Origin: Adineta ricciae
Lineage: Eukaryota > Rotifera > Eurotatoria > Adinetida > Adinetidae
Length of the DNA stretch: 64,000 nucleotides
Reading direction: 5' to 3'
Assembly (NCBI GenBank): GCA_905250025.1
Contig: CAJNOJ010000044.1
Span: forward strand, 434,001 to 498,000
Below the pieces are notes generated by a model. The model had not been told where the DNA came from and searched no databases. It was given only the letters and a program-made list of their open reading frames with translations. Below are positions 49,304-60,785 of this stretch, piece after piece (position 1 is the first letter of the stretch; the number at the start of each line of letters is the position of its first letter). The position numbers and the translations under genes were made by a program.

Positions 49304-50214
49304 CTATGTCGCCGGTTGTGTATGACTTTTGGTGCCATGTTTGAGAACGTAGTGCGATGTTGGTAAAATACGTGCGAGAAAATCGAGTTGATGCGTTTGA
49401 AACTAAAATAAGAGAAGACGAATATTTGATTTTTAATAAGAACAAAACTCATACAGCTGGTCGATCAGGCATGGTGCGTCGTTGATGATCACTGCCGAAT
49501 ACAACTGTGTTTTCTGGTAAGACTTCATCTGTTGTTAATGAACATTTGGCACCAATGACGCAACCGCTTGTTAGTGTAACACTACGACCAACTTGCGCTA
49601 CAATATTTTAGGTAGAAATGAAGTTTAAGGAAAAATTGTCTCTTCTACCTTTACATTCGAGAATATTGTTATCGCCCACTTTAAGAGCTTCGCATTCTAT
49701 ATGGAACAAAATCGATGAACCACATGTAGAATGCATAGTCAAGCGACATACGTGAGCCAACTTCAAAGACATTATTATTTCCTATGATCATTACTACTTG
49801 GTTCATTTGATCTTTATCAACGCCAGGTGGAAATCTACGGAAAAGCTTTCTCTTTCAAAAAAATCATTCATGAAAAGTCTAGTTCAACTACCGATTAGCT
49901 ATAACACATTGCTCTTCGATTAAGTTTCCATCACCAATAAAAATTGGGCCAGCTTCCGCAATAATACTGACGCCTGGATGAATAATGGTTTTACTTCCTA
50001 AATGCAATACAATTTCACATAAATAAACGAATCATTTTAGCAGAAATGATTGTATACCAATGGAAATTTCGCCCACTAATTGAAGACGTTCTTCACAGAC
50101 ATATGCACCAGGTGCGATCGTTACTTGATAACTAGAATTGAAATTCGTATAAAAAGATACTTATTTGCATACGTATTGTCACTCTCTTTACCTGGAATTG
50201 ATAGCTGGACACAT
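49304..50214 (-). CDS. DCTN6: Dynactin subunit 6 (p27)
   Basis: Left-handed beta-helix subunit of the dynactin pointed-end complex, which helps recruit dynein cargo. Seven or so tiny exons, each too short to stand out as an open frame. Reading them in order gives [116 protein letters not shown] and [20 protein letters not shown]. These match DCTN6 block for block, including the hexapeptide-repeat pattern (I-G-x-x-N-x). The ATG at 50214 follows a CTCTTTCTCAG acceptor by 14 bases, as in several other genes here. Confidence 0.92.
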
Positions 50215-51477
50215 TCTTATTTGATTCTCTGAGAAAGAGAAATACTTTACTTGCTCTACTCCTCAGACTAATAAGTTAGTCGTCAGTTCACTCTCTACCA
50301 ATACGAAGAACCTGCGACATAGATGTCCTCGGCATTCGTACTATTCAATATGGATATAATTTCTAAATAGCTATTTTGAGATTCAAGACAGACGTGAATG
50401 GTTTTTTCTAGAGAAATCGGATCCTTGAACTCAAAAAGAAATCCCCTAGCTATAATTAGAAGAACTTCAGCAGCCGCGCACGTATGAAGTCACGTTCATT
50501 TTTATTCTGTTGCGCTAATATTCATCGTACTATGGAACAAATCTCGATGAGCATTAATATTCATTTTACCAAACCGTTCCTGTGCGATATCTTATTCATC
50601 TTTAGCGGAGATACAATATGAATGTTCAACTACTCTTAACATGCATGATAGTTGTTAACCGATTTTCGCCTAAATCACCCTAGTATTTAATATAATAAGA
50701 ATTGTTCATCGCATTCAGCGACTAAATACGCTAAATTTAATAACAAAGTTACATATTCAATCAAGTGTTTTTCTTTCGCATGTCACTGAACTTCAGGATA
50801 AATTTACACTATATTATCTTTGAGTTAATCAATTGGTATCGATTACATTAACTCGTTTTCTACTGACATCTGCTGTCTATCTTAGATACTTCCTTATTGC
50901 TGTACGTTTATTACGAATCGATATCTTCCATTCATTCACTTCGACAAACACCATTAAAACAAAACAAATAACTAACGCACCATGTGCAGATATATTTGTT
51001 CCACATAGACTGATATCGAATCAGGTGTTAGAGGCACATTTTCTTTTATAAAAGCCAAGAGATCGCATTGATAGTCCAGACGAATCAGTCTTAGATATCT
51101 TCTGCATGCAGAAAGTACTTGAGGGGAAAAATCAATTACTCTTGAATGCTATTTGGAATGAATATACATAATTTTTATAAGATTAGCGTAGAATAATCAA
51201 TCGTACAAAATTTTTCTCTGATAAATCGATTTAATCTATTCAATAGTATTTATCTTAAAGTAAATACTGCACCAGAAGACAATAGAGAGCATTGCGAATC
51301 ATTTAGTATATTTACTTATTTTCTTTCTAGTTAGCCGAATCTCACAAATCAATTTACTTCGTATCTTTTCGATATGACTATTTGATTTCATACTCAGGTT
51401 GTCAATCAAATTTGCAATCTTTATTCGATAATTTTCCCTTCAACTTCGAATGGGCTGGTGTGTTATACTTGAACAAC
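50215..51477. other. Intergenic region between divergent DCTN6 and MGAT2
   Basis: About 1.26 kb. No supported gene. It must hold the promoters of both genes. The frame upstream of the MGAT2 start is open for 32 codons but is not family-like. Confidence 0.5.
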
Positions 51478-53794
51478 ATGTTTCGTTTTCTTCGCTCGCG
51501 TTGTGCCATCGCTCGTTATATTATCATTTGGCTATTCATCATCACAATGTTCAAAATCACCACAGTATTCTATTATGATCTTCAGCAACAGTCAGTCGAT
51601 AGTAGTTCATTAGCTTTACCCTTCGATGACACCAATTTAAACCGAGAGAGATCGATAAATGCAACAAAGCCTCCAAGTTCAGATACGTCACTGGCATTGA
51701 ATCGAACCGCAATTGAGTACTATCGGAAGTATGTCGAGAGGAAAAATCGAGCGCAGTTTATGTACAATGCGCATTTATTTTCCCGAACAACTCGGTATGT
51801 TCTACTGGTACAAGTCCATACACGTGTGGTTTATCTCAAGAAATTTATTGAAATGTTACGTTCGGTTGAGACAATTAATCAAACATTGCTAGTATTTAGC
51901 CATGATTTCATCGATCCGGCGATCAATATTCTCATTACCAATATAACATTTGTTCCGGTAATATGTTTTGACGAGATTGAAATTCTATCCTGGTAGTTTA
52001 ACAGCAACTGATGTTTATTATTTTAAGTATCTTCACCCTGACGATAGTTTCGAATATCCTATTACTATCTACAGAGAGATTAAACGAAATTCACTTGTGC
52101 ATTTGATTGTTTTAGGTGATTCAAATATTTTATCCATATTCTCAACAGCTTTATCCAGATGAGTTCCCCGGCTTAGATCCAAACGATTGCCCACGAGATA
52201 TGGCTAAACATAAGTAAGTCGAAAATTGATTTCTAGTCGACATTTATCATTGATATAACCATTACTGCAGTCATTCGAAAGAAACTATACGTAGGTCATT
52301 TGTTTCTATTGAAATAATAAATCGAAATTTTCCTTCTCGTGTTGGTTTGTGTGTGTGTGTGTGTATCTTTTGTTTTAGCACAGCCATGATGAGTAAAATA
52401 TCTTTAATTAACTAATTCATCTTCTATATGATTGAAATTCGATGATTGCTGAATGAGTTTTCTTACGATTTCCTACTTTTCTTTTTCAGAGCTTTGGCAA
52501 ATCGATGTAAAAATGCTCCGTATCCCGATAAATATGGTCATTATCGAGAAGTGTCTATTGTACAGATAAAACATCACTGGTGGTGGAAAGTAAGTTCGAA
52601 GTGTCTTGAGAGATTATCCAGTACTTTATTCAACTTTTCGAAATCAATTCAGAGAAAATATAAATATTTCATACTGGTCAAGAAGTAATTATCATTCGTC
52701 TATACAGGTTTTGGTTCTAACAAAATGAATAAAACGTTCTAGCTTTTTAACCTAAAAGTATTTTTTCGTACTGAATGTTGATTCAGGATTTGTACATCAA
52801 TGTTTAACAAATTAGATCGAATAACAATATTTGATGAGAGTTTAATTAACATTTGCTCGCGTTTTACAGATACTAATCTGAGCTAGAATTTTGCTCACTA
52901 TAACCGATTCGATGGATTTTACTTTTAAACATAATGAACAAATTGGATTTTCTAGCTCAATTTTGTTTTCAACTCAATTGAAATACTGCAAAATCGCTCA
53001 GACTTACTGCTGCTTCTACTTGAAGAAGACTTTTATCTCTCGCCCGACGCTCTGATCTTTTTAAAGAAAATGGAAGAAGACAAGCCACGGTAAGCTAAAC
53101 ATAAATGCATATTCTAATTCCCGATAACCGTTTCATTTTCTATCTCATAGGCTTTGTCCAGAATGTTTGTTCTACACATTGGGCAATTTAGAAAAATCAG
53201 GTAGACAATTCGATAAACTCAGTTCAAAAGTATGATCACGAAAAACATTTCTTCCAACTATCCTCAAACAAATGATTTTTCCAGGTCTCAATTGCATATT
53301 GGCATGCAAGATATAATCTTGGCATGACCATTTCTTACTCCCTGTGGGTTTTACTTGTTAAATACGCGGAAGAATTTTGCAATGTCGACGATTATAATTG
53401 GGATTGGTCACTTGTTCATCTAGCACAACAACGACTGAATTATCCACGTGTGATGTGGTCAAGTGCCACTCGACTGATCCATCTTGGATCATGGTAGATT
53501 GATTTTTTTATTCTTTGCTTTTTCGTTATTGGTAATTTTAGTGGTACTCATCATAAAAAAACATGTTCGAGCGAATCGGACATTGCTCGCTGGAAAGAAA
53601 CCGATAAATTCTATGATGTCAATAAGCAATATTTATTCTCAACGAAATCTCTTTCCATACATCTAAGATACGAAGCCAAACGTCCAGTTAAACAAACGAA
53701 TGGTGGATGGTCCGACTTACGCGATCGACAACTATGCTTGTCATTCGCATTGAAAAATACTAAAGATCTTTCTCGTATAATAATGAGAACTTGA
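51478..53794 (+). CDS. MGAT2: Alpha-1,6-mannosyl-glycoprotein 2-beta-N-acetylglucosaminyltransferase
   Basis: Golgi enzyme that adds the second GlcNAc branch during conversion of hybrid to complex N-glycans. A type II membrane protein: short cytoplasmic part with arginines, a helix (YIIIWLFIITMFKI), a stem with N-glycosylation sites, then the catalytic domain. Blocks: YVLLVQVHTRVVYLKKFIE, LLVFSHDFIDPAINILI, FYPYSQQLYPDEFPGLDPND, YGHYREVSIVQIKHHWWWK, the metal-binding LLEEDFYLSPDA (EED), NVDDYNWDWSLVHLAQ, CGTHHKKTC and NGGWSDLRDRQLC. Seven exons, the first at 51478-51957 and the second from 52116; the C-terminal exon junction splits the Cys of GSCGTHHKK. First gene of a tight tandem trio; the next ATG is 134 bases after its stop. 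Confidence 0.94.
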
Positions 53795-53928
53795 TATGTT
53801 GTAATTCTTTTTCTTTTCGGCTTTGTACAATATTTTAACTTGATGTTTCTATCGAGATACTGTGGAACTCATTGTTTTTTATTGTTTTTCTTTGTATACT
53901 TCTTCAGATTTGAAAGAAAACAGCACGT

Positions 53929-56724
53929 ATGTTTTCAGCCGTTCGTCGAAGTTATTCCGCATGGACAATTAATAGGAATGTAATTTATATCGTCATTTAC
54001 CTTGCGTCTGTCGATTGATGTAATCTATTTTAAATATAGGCGCCCTTTGAGCTTTATCAAAAGGCATGTTTGCCGTCGGTTCGTTCTGTTCTTTCTCCTC
54101 ATTCTCCGACAATCACATTGCGAACGAACGCGCACATGACACCTTCACATACAATGCATCAAAATGGCTTGCTTCGGTTAGATAACAGAATTGTACCATT
54201 TAACAAATCATTTTTCTTCCGATCGTTTTGTTTTAAGATTACCAGTACCAACCTTAGCTGAAACAGCGCAAAAATACTTGAAAACAGTTGCACCCTTGTT
54301 GAACAACGATGAATTTAATGACACAAAAAAAGTTTGTTAATCGAACAATGAGAACTATTCTATTGAAAAAGTACCTTTGCGTTCAGGTTGTTGAGCAGTT
54401 TCAACATGAAAGTGAACCTTTACAAGAATTGTTATTAAAACGAGCACAAACAGAAGACAATTGGGTAGGACAGCATGTTTGATTTCAAATCTAACTACAT
54501 TTTATACTTGATGTTAGTTATCACAATGGTGGCTTGATAAAACTTATCTTGAATGGCGTTTGAATCTACCGATCTTTTACAATCCAGCTCTGGTATTTCC
54601 TCGACAGCCATACAAAGATTTCGATGGACAGATTCAATTTGCAGCTAATTTTATACACGGTGTTCTTCGTTATCGAACATTGATTGACAAGTAATTAGTT
54701 ATCTCGAGAAAAAAGTTTCATTGGTGGACGAGTCGCATTTCAATTCACTTTAGTGATCAGTTGCCGATTGATCGTTTTGGTAAAGATCCACTCTGCATGG
54801 ATCAATACAAAAAATTAATTGGCACAAACCGAATTCCAGCCGACCGTATCGATCGACTCCATGTGTATAACAAATCTGGTCATCATCATGTCGCTGTGTT
54901 CTATCACAATAATGTACGTTAGGTAGATGTTTGTTTATCTGTATTCTAGTGGGTTTTGTTTAGGTCTATCGGCTTCCTGTGTACGATCAAGAGAGAAATC
55001 CGCTATCAGCTGCAGCAATTTATAGTCATTTGAAAAAATTGGCTGATTCCAAAGAAACGAATGATCAGGCAACATTAATTGGACATTTAACGGCAGATGA
55101 ACGACAACTGTGGGCGCCGATTTATCAGCAATTATCATCAAGTAAATGTCGTTTGTACGTTTATAAAATCGACATTCTTAGTTTTTCAGTTCCAGAAAAT
55201 AAAGAATTGTTTGATACAATCAATGATAGTGTGCTCGTTTTATGTCTTGACGATACTTATGAAACATCTCCTACGGGAGCAACGAAGAAAGATATTCAAT
55301 CCATTGCAGGATACAATCTTTTACACGGTAACGGAACCAAATCGAACACTGCTAATCGATGGTTCGACAAAACACTTCAAGTAAATGATTTTGGGAAATT
55401 CTATGATGATAAACTTTGTTTTTGTCAGGTTATCGTCAGCCCTGATGGCTATTGTGGTCTGAATTATGAACATTCAGTAGCCGAAGGTGGAATGATTACA
55501 GCTCTAGTGGATAATGTTCTTGATTATTGGTTTGTTGCTTGTATTGCAAGGTAACTTACCGTCACTTATATTTGTGTTTGATTTTAGTAAAGCAGCACAG
55601 CCACTCGTCCAAACAGGTCAATCATCATTGTTAAGCAAATGCCGCGTGATTGTACCGAAAGAGGTGGAGCAATCGATTGTCGAAAGTGAAAAACGTGTTA
55701 ATAAGTAAAATTGTGATGCATACAGCTGGCATTTTTCATTACTTTTTTCTTCTTCCTAACTAGATTTATTCAAAATTGTGATATCATCGTTTACAAATAC
55801 ACGGGTTTTGGTAAACAATTTGCCAAAGAGAATAAATTCAGCATCGGTATGTGAGCTCGGTATCATTGATTCCTATAAATCTTTATTGATTGCAGATGCC
55901 ATTATACAAGTTGGCTTACAAGTGGCTTATTTTCGGTAATAGAATATCTTGAGCATAATCGCCTTTCTTATCTAGCTGAATTTCTCTTCAGAATGCATGG
56001 AAAATGTGGTGCTACATATGAGAGTGGTTCTCTTCGTCGTTATCATCTTGGTCGAACAGAAACTATTCGATCATGTACCTTAGATGCACTGAAATTCGCT
56101 CGTACTATGGCTGAACAGCATAATGAAACATCAAGCAGTGCTAAGTATGATCTATTTCAAAAGGCAATTCAAGCACATCGACAAAATACGAATGATGTAA
56201 GACTGAATATTCGAAATATTTTATTGAATTTTACTTATCTTACTCTAGGCAATCAATGCAAAAGGTATCGATCGACATCTATTAGGATTGCGATTGATTG
56301 CTGCGGAAAATAATCTACCAAAACCAAAATTATACGACCATGTGAGCTATAAACGTGCAATGCATTTTACATTGTCAACCAGTCAAGTAAGGCAGTGATG
56401 TTAATAAATTGTTGATTATTGTTTACGGTAAAATTTTAGGTAGCTGCCAAACATGATTGTGTCATGATTTTCGGTCCAGCTGTTGACGACGGATGTAAGA
56501 AATGTTGATGTTAATGACGAATCATTCTAGTTGAGTTGTTTTTCCTAGATGGCTGTTGTTATAATCCACGCAATGATTCGATAAATTATATGATGACAGC
56601 ATTCAAAGTCAACAATGGAGGGACCAATGTGGAACAGCTTTCCAATCATTTTAATCGCAGTTTAACCGATATTCGACAACTAATCGAACAGAATTCTAAT
56701 AATCCAATCAAATCTAAACTATAG
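53929..56724 (+). CDS. CRAT: Carnitine O-acetyltransferase with mitochondrial and peroxisomal signals
   Basis: Transfers acetyl groups between CoA and carnitine. About twelve exons. The start MFSAVRRSYSAWTINR is a good mitochondrial presequence. Family blocks follow: LPVPTLAETAQKYLKTVAPL, NWLSQWWLDKTYLEWR, HGVLRYRTLID, YRLPVYDQERNPLS, ANRWFDKTLQVNDFGKFYDD, the catalytic His in YCGLNYEHSVAEGG, GKQFAKENKFS, YESGSLRRYHLGRTETIRS, GIDRHLLGLRLIA and YGCCYNPRND. The protein ends SKL, a textbook PTS1 peroxisome signal, so both compartments may be served, as for mammalian CRAT. A CTTCTTCAG acceptor ends at 53907, 21 bases before the ATG, with only about 110 bp back to the MGAT2 stop, which argues for a trans-spliced operon position. 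Confidence 0.94.
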
Positions 56725-56829
56725 GCAGTCGTTTTTCCCAATTTTATTTCTACAAGCTATGTGATTAGAATATATAAAACAATCAGTCTCCTTTTTATTT
56801 TCTAGATTTGATAAATAAAAGAAATCATC

Positions 56830-57567
56830 ATGGTATGAAGTCGCCTTTCACTTGAAACTTTCGATTCCTCGATTTTATAGGTTCAATGTTGGTATATGGA
56901 TGATCGAAAAGAAGATCCACAGGAAGACCACCTGTTGGAAGAAGTGGACACCGTAACATTGTGTAACAAAACAGGTGTCGAAGTTTGGTATTTTCATCCT
57001 GATCAAATTCGTGCTGATAGTGAATGTCCATCGTTAATTAAATTAAAAAAAGATCGAGGGTAATTCATTGCACTAAGGCGAATGTTCGATTGGAGAGTTT
57101 TTCGGTTATGCATAGATATACTTATGAGGATGAAATTAAAGTCGATCCAACCATGGAGAATTATGAGAACAAATTGAAAACATTCTTTGCCGAACATCTT
57201 CATTCGGATGAAGAAATTCGACTTGTACTTGAAGGATCTGGTTTCTTCGATGTTCGCGATTGCGATGACAAATGGATGAGAATTCATGTTTTTCCTGGTG
57301 ATTTGATTATTTTACCTGCTGGTAATCTATTCAAAGCATTTTCATTTTTGCATTAAATCGTTCTCCTTCGTAGGAATTTATCATCGATTCATACCTGATA
57401 AACAAAATTTTATTCGTGCACGACGTCTCTTTGTCGGAGAACCCATCTGGACTCCAATAAATCGACCTGATGGTGACAAGCATCCATCACGCAAAGTTTA
57501 TGTCGATCATCTTTATCGTAATGGTGAGCAAACCGCTGGTAACAACATCATTGAAGCAATGTCATAA
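56830..57567 (+). CDS. ADI1: Acireductone dioxygenase (methionine salvage)
   Basis: Fe/Ni cupin enzyme of the methionine salvage pathway acting on the acireductone from methylthioribose. Four exons. Exon 1 carries nothing but the ATG (56830-56832) followed by a 48-bp intron; exon 2 starts at 56881 with [16 protein letters not shown]. The frame then skips a roughly 55-bp intron to [20 protein letters not shown]. The metal site is intact: His-x-His in [10 protein letters not shown], the Glu of that segment, and the later His of [21 protein letters not shown] and [16 protein letters not shown] complete the signature. An ATTTTCTAG acceptor lies 24 bases before the ATG, 105 bp after the CRAT stop. 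It converges on the MFSD4-like gene with 26 bp between stops. Confidence 0.95.
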
Positions 57568-57593
57568 GACAAAAAAGGCACTTTCTTTTTATT

Positions 57594-58970
57594 TTATTTC
57601 TTTTCAACAGTCTCCTTTTCTGGCCTGTGTTTTACATATATAAGAATAAAAGCAAACAACAGAGAAGCCAGAATAGCAACTGCAAGTGAAATAAGAATAA
57701 AACCTATGGGTCCGAGTATTTTCGGATTGATACTGTAACCAATCAACAATGGAATAATCGCATCACCGGCTGAACCACCCACTGCTATAAATGACATTCG
57801 TTTACCTGTTATCGAAACATATCGTTCCGTAAAAGCAATCGTAGACGGATAAATAGAAGCGACTGATAGGCCGTATAGAATAGAACCAATCCATAATAGT
57901 AAGGGTGATTTGTTTAAAACATACAATAATGTCAAGGAACAAATACAGCCAATCAAATCGATAAAAATCATTTGCAATGCGGATAGTTTGATTGAGAGTG
58001 GAATACCACATAAACGGCCGAATGCAAACGATGCCCAAAATAAAGAATTTATATAGGCACTAATGTCTTTTGGAAAGTTTAAATGTAAAGTTGCATACGT
58101 ATGTATATAGGCACCAAACGCTGATTCGCCACCGACATAGAGCAAAAGAAATATTGTGATTAAAATGAGAAAGAAGCGATTCTTTGATGTTGAGGATGGT
58201 TCTGCTGGATTTGTTTGTTCATCTGATGCAACAATCGATTCGATTTGGTTGTTCAAATCATCGATTTGTTTATTTTCTAAAGTAATCTGTTCAATTTTTT
58301 TCGAGAAAACTTCATCACGTAGAGCATAGGCTAAGATCCAGATAATATTCGGTATATGTAAACAACCAATCAACCAATAGGCATAATGCCACTGATCAAC
58401 TGGACTTGTGTTTTTCAAAAACGGTGCAATGATCAATGGTGAAAGAAACGCGCCAACACCAAAAGCGCCGTGAAGTGCTTGTAGATATGGATTAACATTG
58501 AACTTGTCGTAATGACGTATGGTTAAAATTTGGGCTAGGTTATCAACAATACCAGCGGTAAAACTCCACATGAGGTGAGCGACGATCATAGGTACAAGTT
58601 GATAGACTAAGGGAATGATTAATGTTGATGCACACATAGTAAAAACACAGATCGTTAGGAATGTTCGCCCTAGTAGTGGGAAACGATCGATTAGAGTTCC
58701 ACCGATTAAAGTTCCAATCAAGAAGCCAAACGAACGAGTAAAGAGAACGTAGACAACTTCTTCGAATGGAGATTTGACTTGTTCACCAAATTTGAGTAGG
58801 GTTGGTCCGATAAGACCGGAGCCGAATCCCATGGATAGAAATGAATAAAATAGAGCAAAGAAATAAATAATCGATGGTTTTTTCGTCGAAATTTTCCCCG
58901 ATTTGGCCTCGTCAGTCGGTGATCCATGTAAAGTATGAAGAGAAACAACCGATGTTGATAATGACTGCAT
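57594..58970 (-). CDS. Major facilitator transporter, MFSD4/NaGLT1-like
   Basis: 458 residues in one uninterrupted exon. Twelve hydrophobic segments in two halves separated by a polar loop (about residues 222-260). MFSD4-type features: FYSFLSMGFGSGLIGPTLLK in helix 1, GTLIGGTLIDRFPLLGRTFL (the GxLxDRxGRR-like motif after helix 2), DNLAQILTIRHY and LHGAFGVGAFLSPLIIAPF, and in the second half GGESAFGAYIHTYA, FGRLCGIPLSI and GLSVASIYPSTIAFTERY. NaGLT1 relatives are described as sodium-dependent sugar carriers; the substrate here is inference. The lack of introns contrasts with most neighbours. Confidence 0.88.
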   Translation of the reverse strand: MQSLSTSVVSLHTLHGSPTDEAKSGKISTKKPSIIYFFALFYSFLSMGFGSGLIGPTLLKFGEQVKSPFEEVVYVLFTRSFGFLIGTLIGGTLIDRFPLLGRTFLTICVFTMCASTLIIPLVYQLVPMIVAHLMWSFTAGIVDNLAQILTIRHYDKFNVNPYLQALHGAFGVGAFLSPLIIAPFLKNTSPVDQWHYAYWLIGCLHIPNIIWILAYALRDEVFSKKIEQITLENKQIDDLNNQIESIVASDEQTNPAEPSSTSKNRFFLILITIFLLLYVGGESAFGAYIHTYATLHLNFPKDISAYINSLFWASFAFGRLCGIPLSIKLSALQMIFIDLIGCICSLTLLYVLNKSPLLLWIGSILYGLSVASIYPSTIAFTERYVSITGKRMSFIAVGGSAGDAIIPLLIGYSINPKILGPIGFILISLAVAILASLLFAFILIYVKHRPEKETVEKK

Positions 58971-59315
58971 ACTATTTGTTGATGTTTTTTCTTTGTTTAT
59001 GCCTTACTCTTTCTCTTTTCTGTTCTGTTCTGTTCTTATCATCTATCGAAAAAAAATTTTTAATAATATTAAACAGGAATGAAATGATCAAAAACCATGT
59101 TATATGGATTCTTTTAGTAACGACGAAGGTTTACGTTTGTCGGATTGTAACATGCGTCATTTATTGCCTTCAAATCTAAACACTGAATTTGATTTATGTT
59201 AATCATTCTAACAAGATTCACCTTGATATTTATTATGAAATAGTTTGATTAATTCTCACAGCAAAAAACAAGCAAATGTCATACAGAAAAATTTGTAAGA
59301 AATTATCTGACATGG

Positions 59316-60782
59316 TTAAGATGAGCATGAGATAATCAATTTTTTTGCCCACGAAGGAGATCGTTTTGCGTAGTCATTCATTTCTTCTTGTTCATCGAAT
59401 GGTCGTCGAAATAAATTAAGTAATCGATCGATTTCACTGAAGTCATCCTTTTGCGCTTTTTCAATCGCTACTTGTGCCATATAGTTTCGCAGAATGTATT
59501 TCGGATTGATACGATTCATTCGTTCACGACGCGTTTGCTTTGCATAACTGCCTTCTGATGCTAGTCGTTGTTGATAAACAGAAAACCAATGTTCCCTCTT
59601 CAGAACGTCCGGAATAACTCCATCGGCGAGTTGTCTCCAGAATTGAGTGTAATCAATATGATATACATCCAATAAACGAAGAATTTCTTCATAAATCCAT
59701 TGATCTGAGTGAAGGTACAGCGTTAAGCCCAATTTACGCCGCATTAACGTATCATATGTTCGATTGAACGACGACCAAAATTCGTATTGTTCATCGATAT
59801 GTTTATTCGTGTCAATCAGCGAATCCAATGCTAAGCGTAACTTTCCCAGATTCCAAGCAGCGATCGTCGGTTGTTGATCGAATGCGTAACGACCTTCGTC
59901 ATCGGAGTGGTTGGGCACATAACGTTGAAGTTTATCTTCAACAAATCCGAATGGTCCATAGTCAACAGTTGATCCTAAAACGTTCATGTTGTCTGTATTT
60001 AACACTCCATGAGTGAACCCAAATGCTTGCCAGTAACCAATGAGTGTTCCTGTTCGATGAGCAATATCGATGAGCAATGAGTTATAGCGATATTTAGTCA
60101 AGTCTTGTTTTGGATACATATTGTCAATAACAAAATCGGCTAGTTGTCGAATTTGTTCGAATTGATGACGCGTAGAAAAGATTTCAAATGTACCTATTCG
60201 TATAAATGCAACGATCGGTGCAACGCGCACAACAACAGCACCCGTTTCGATTGTTTCGCGATAGACTGGTAATAGAGTTGAACCAACCAGACTCAACGCA
60301 CGTGTAGTATCTATTCCTAAGTGAAACATGGCTTCAGAGGCGAGATATTCTCGTATTGATGAGCGTAATACTGCACGACCGTCGCCACCACGAGCATACT
60401 GCGTGGGCCCAGTGCCTTTAGCATGAAATGCCCATTGATCAAGTTGACCGAGTAGACTGGCTCTTCCATCGCCTAGCTGGGAAGTAAAATATCCAAATTG
60501 ATGTCCAGCATAATTCATTGCCACTGGTCGTGAACCAGAGAAAAGTTTATTTCCACTCAAGAACTCCGCCATTTCTTGTCGGTCGATCATCGCTATTGAC
60601 AACGTAGTCAGTAATTCTTCGTTGATACTGATTAAATTCGGTTCAGGTATCGATTTTGGCTGTGTAAACGAATAGAAATATTTTGATGGTAATTGTTCGA
60701 CATACGTATTATTGTTAAAGTGTAAAAACGTTTCGACATGGGGTTTAAATAGAAATAAACAAATAAATATTCTTAAAATCAT
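59316..60782 (-). CDS. SelO/YdiU-family pseudokinase (protein AMPylase), Cys form
   Basis: 488 residues in one exon. The SelO family has a flipped kinase fold and attaches AMP to proteins; eukaryotic forms are usually mitochondrial and redox-linked. Blocks: MNYAGHQFGYFTSQLGDGRA, KGTGPTQYARGGDGRAVLRS, SIREYLASEAMFHLGIDTTR, VYRETIETGAVVVRVAP, FGFTHGVLNTDNMNVLG (metal-binding Asn/Asp region), DYGPFGFVE and PKYILRNYMAQVAIEKA. It ends SCSS, a cysteine where vertebrate SelO has selenocysteine, as in bacterial YdiU. The N-terminus is hydrophobic (ILRIFICLFLFKP), which could be a signal peptide or anchor rather than a mitochondrial presequence. The real ATG is at 60782, seven bases after an ATTCTAG acceptor. 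Confidence 0.93.
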   Translation of the reverse strand: MILRIFICLFLFKPHVETFLHFNNNTYVEQLPSKYFYSFTQPKSIPEPNLISINEELLTTLSIAMIDRQEMAEFLSGNKLFSGSRPVAMNYAGHQFGYFTSQLGDGRASLLGQLDQWAFHAKGTGPTQYARGGDGRAVLRSSIREYLASEAMFHLGIDTTRALSLVGSTLLPVYRETIETGAVVVRVAPIVAFIRIGTFEIFSTRHQFEQIRQLADFVIDNMYPKQDLTKYRYNSLLIDIAHRTGTLIGYWQAFGFTHGVLNTDNMNVLGSTVDYGPFGFVEDKLQRYVPNHSDDEGRYAFDQQPTIAAWNLGKLRLALDSLIDTNKHIDEQYEFWSSFNRTYDTLMRRKLGLTLYLHSDQWIYEEILRLLDVYHIDYTQFWRQLADGVIPDVLKREHWFSVYQQRLASEGSYAKQTRRERMNRINPKYILRNYMAQVAIEKAQKDDFSEIDRLLNLFRRPFDEQEEMNDYAKRSPSWAKKLIISCSS

Positions 60783-60785
60783 CAA

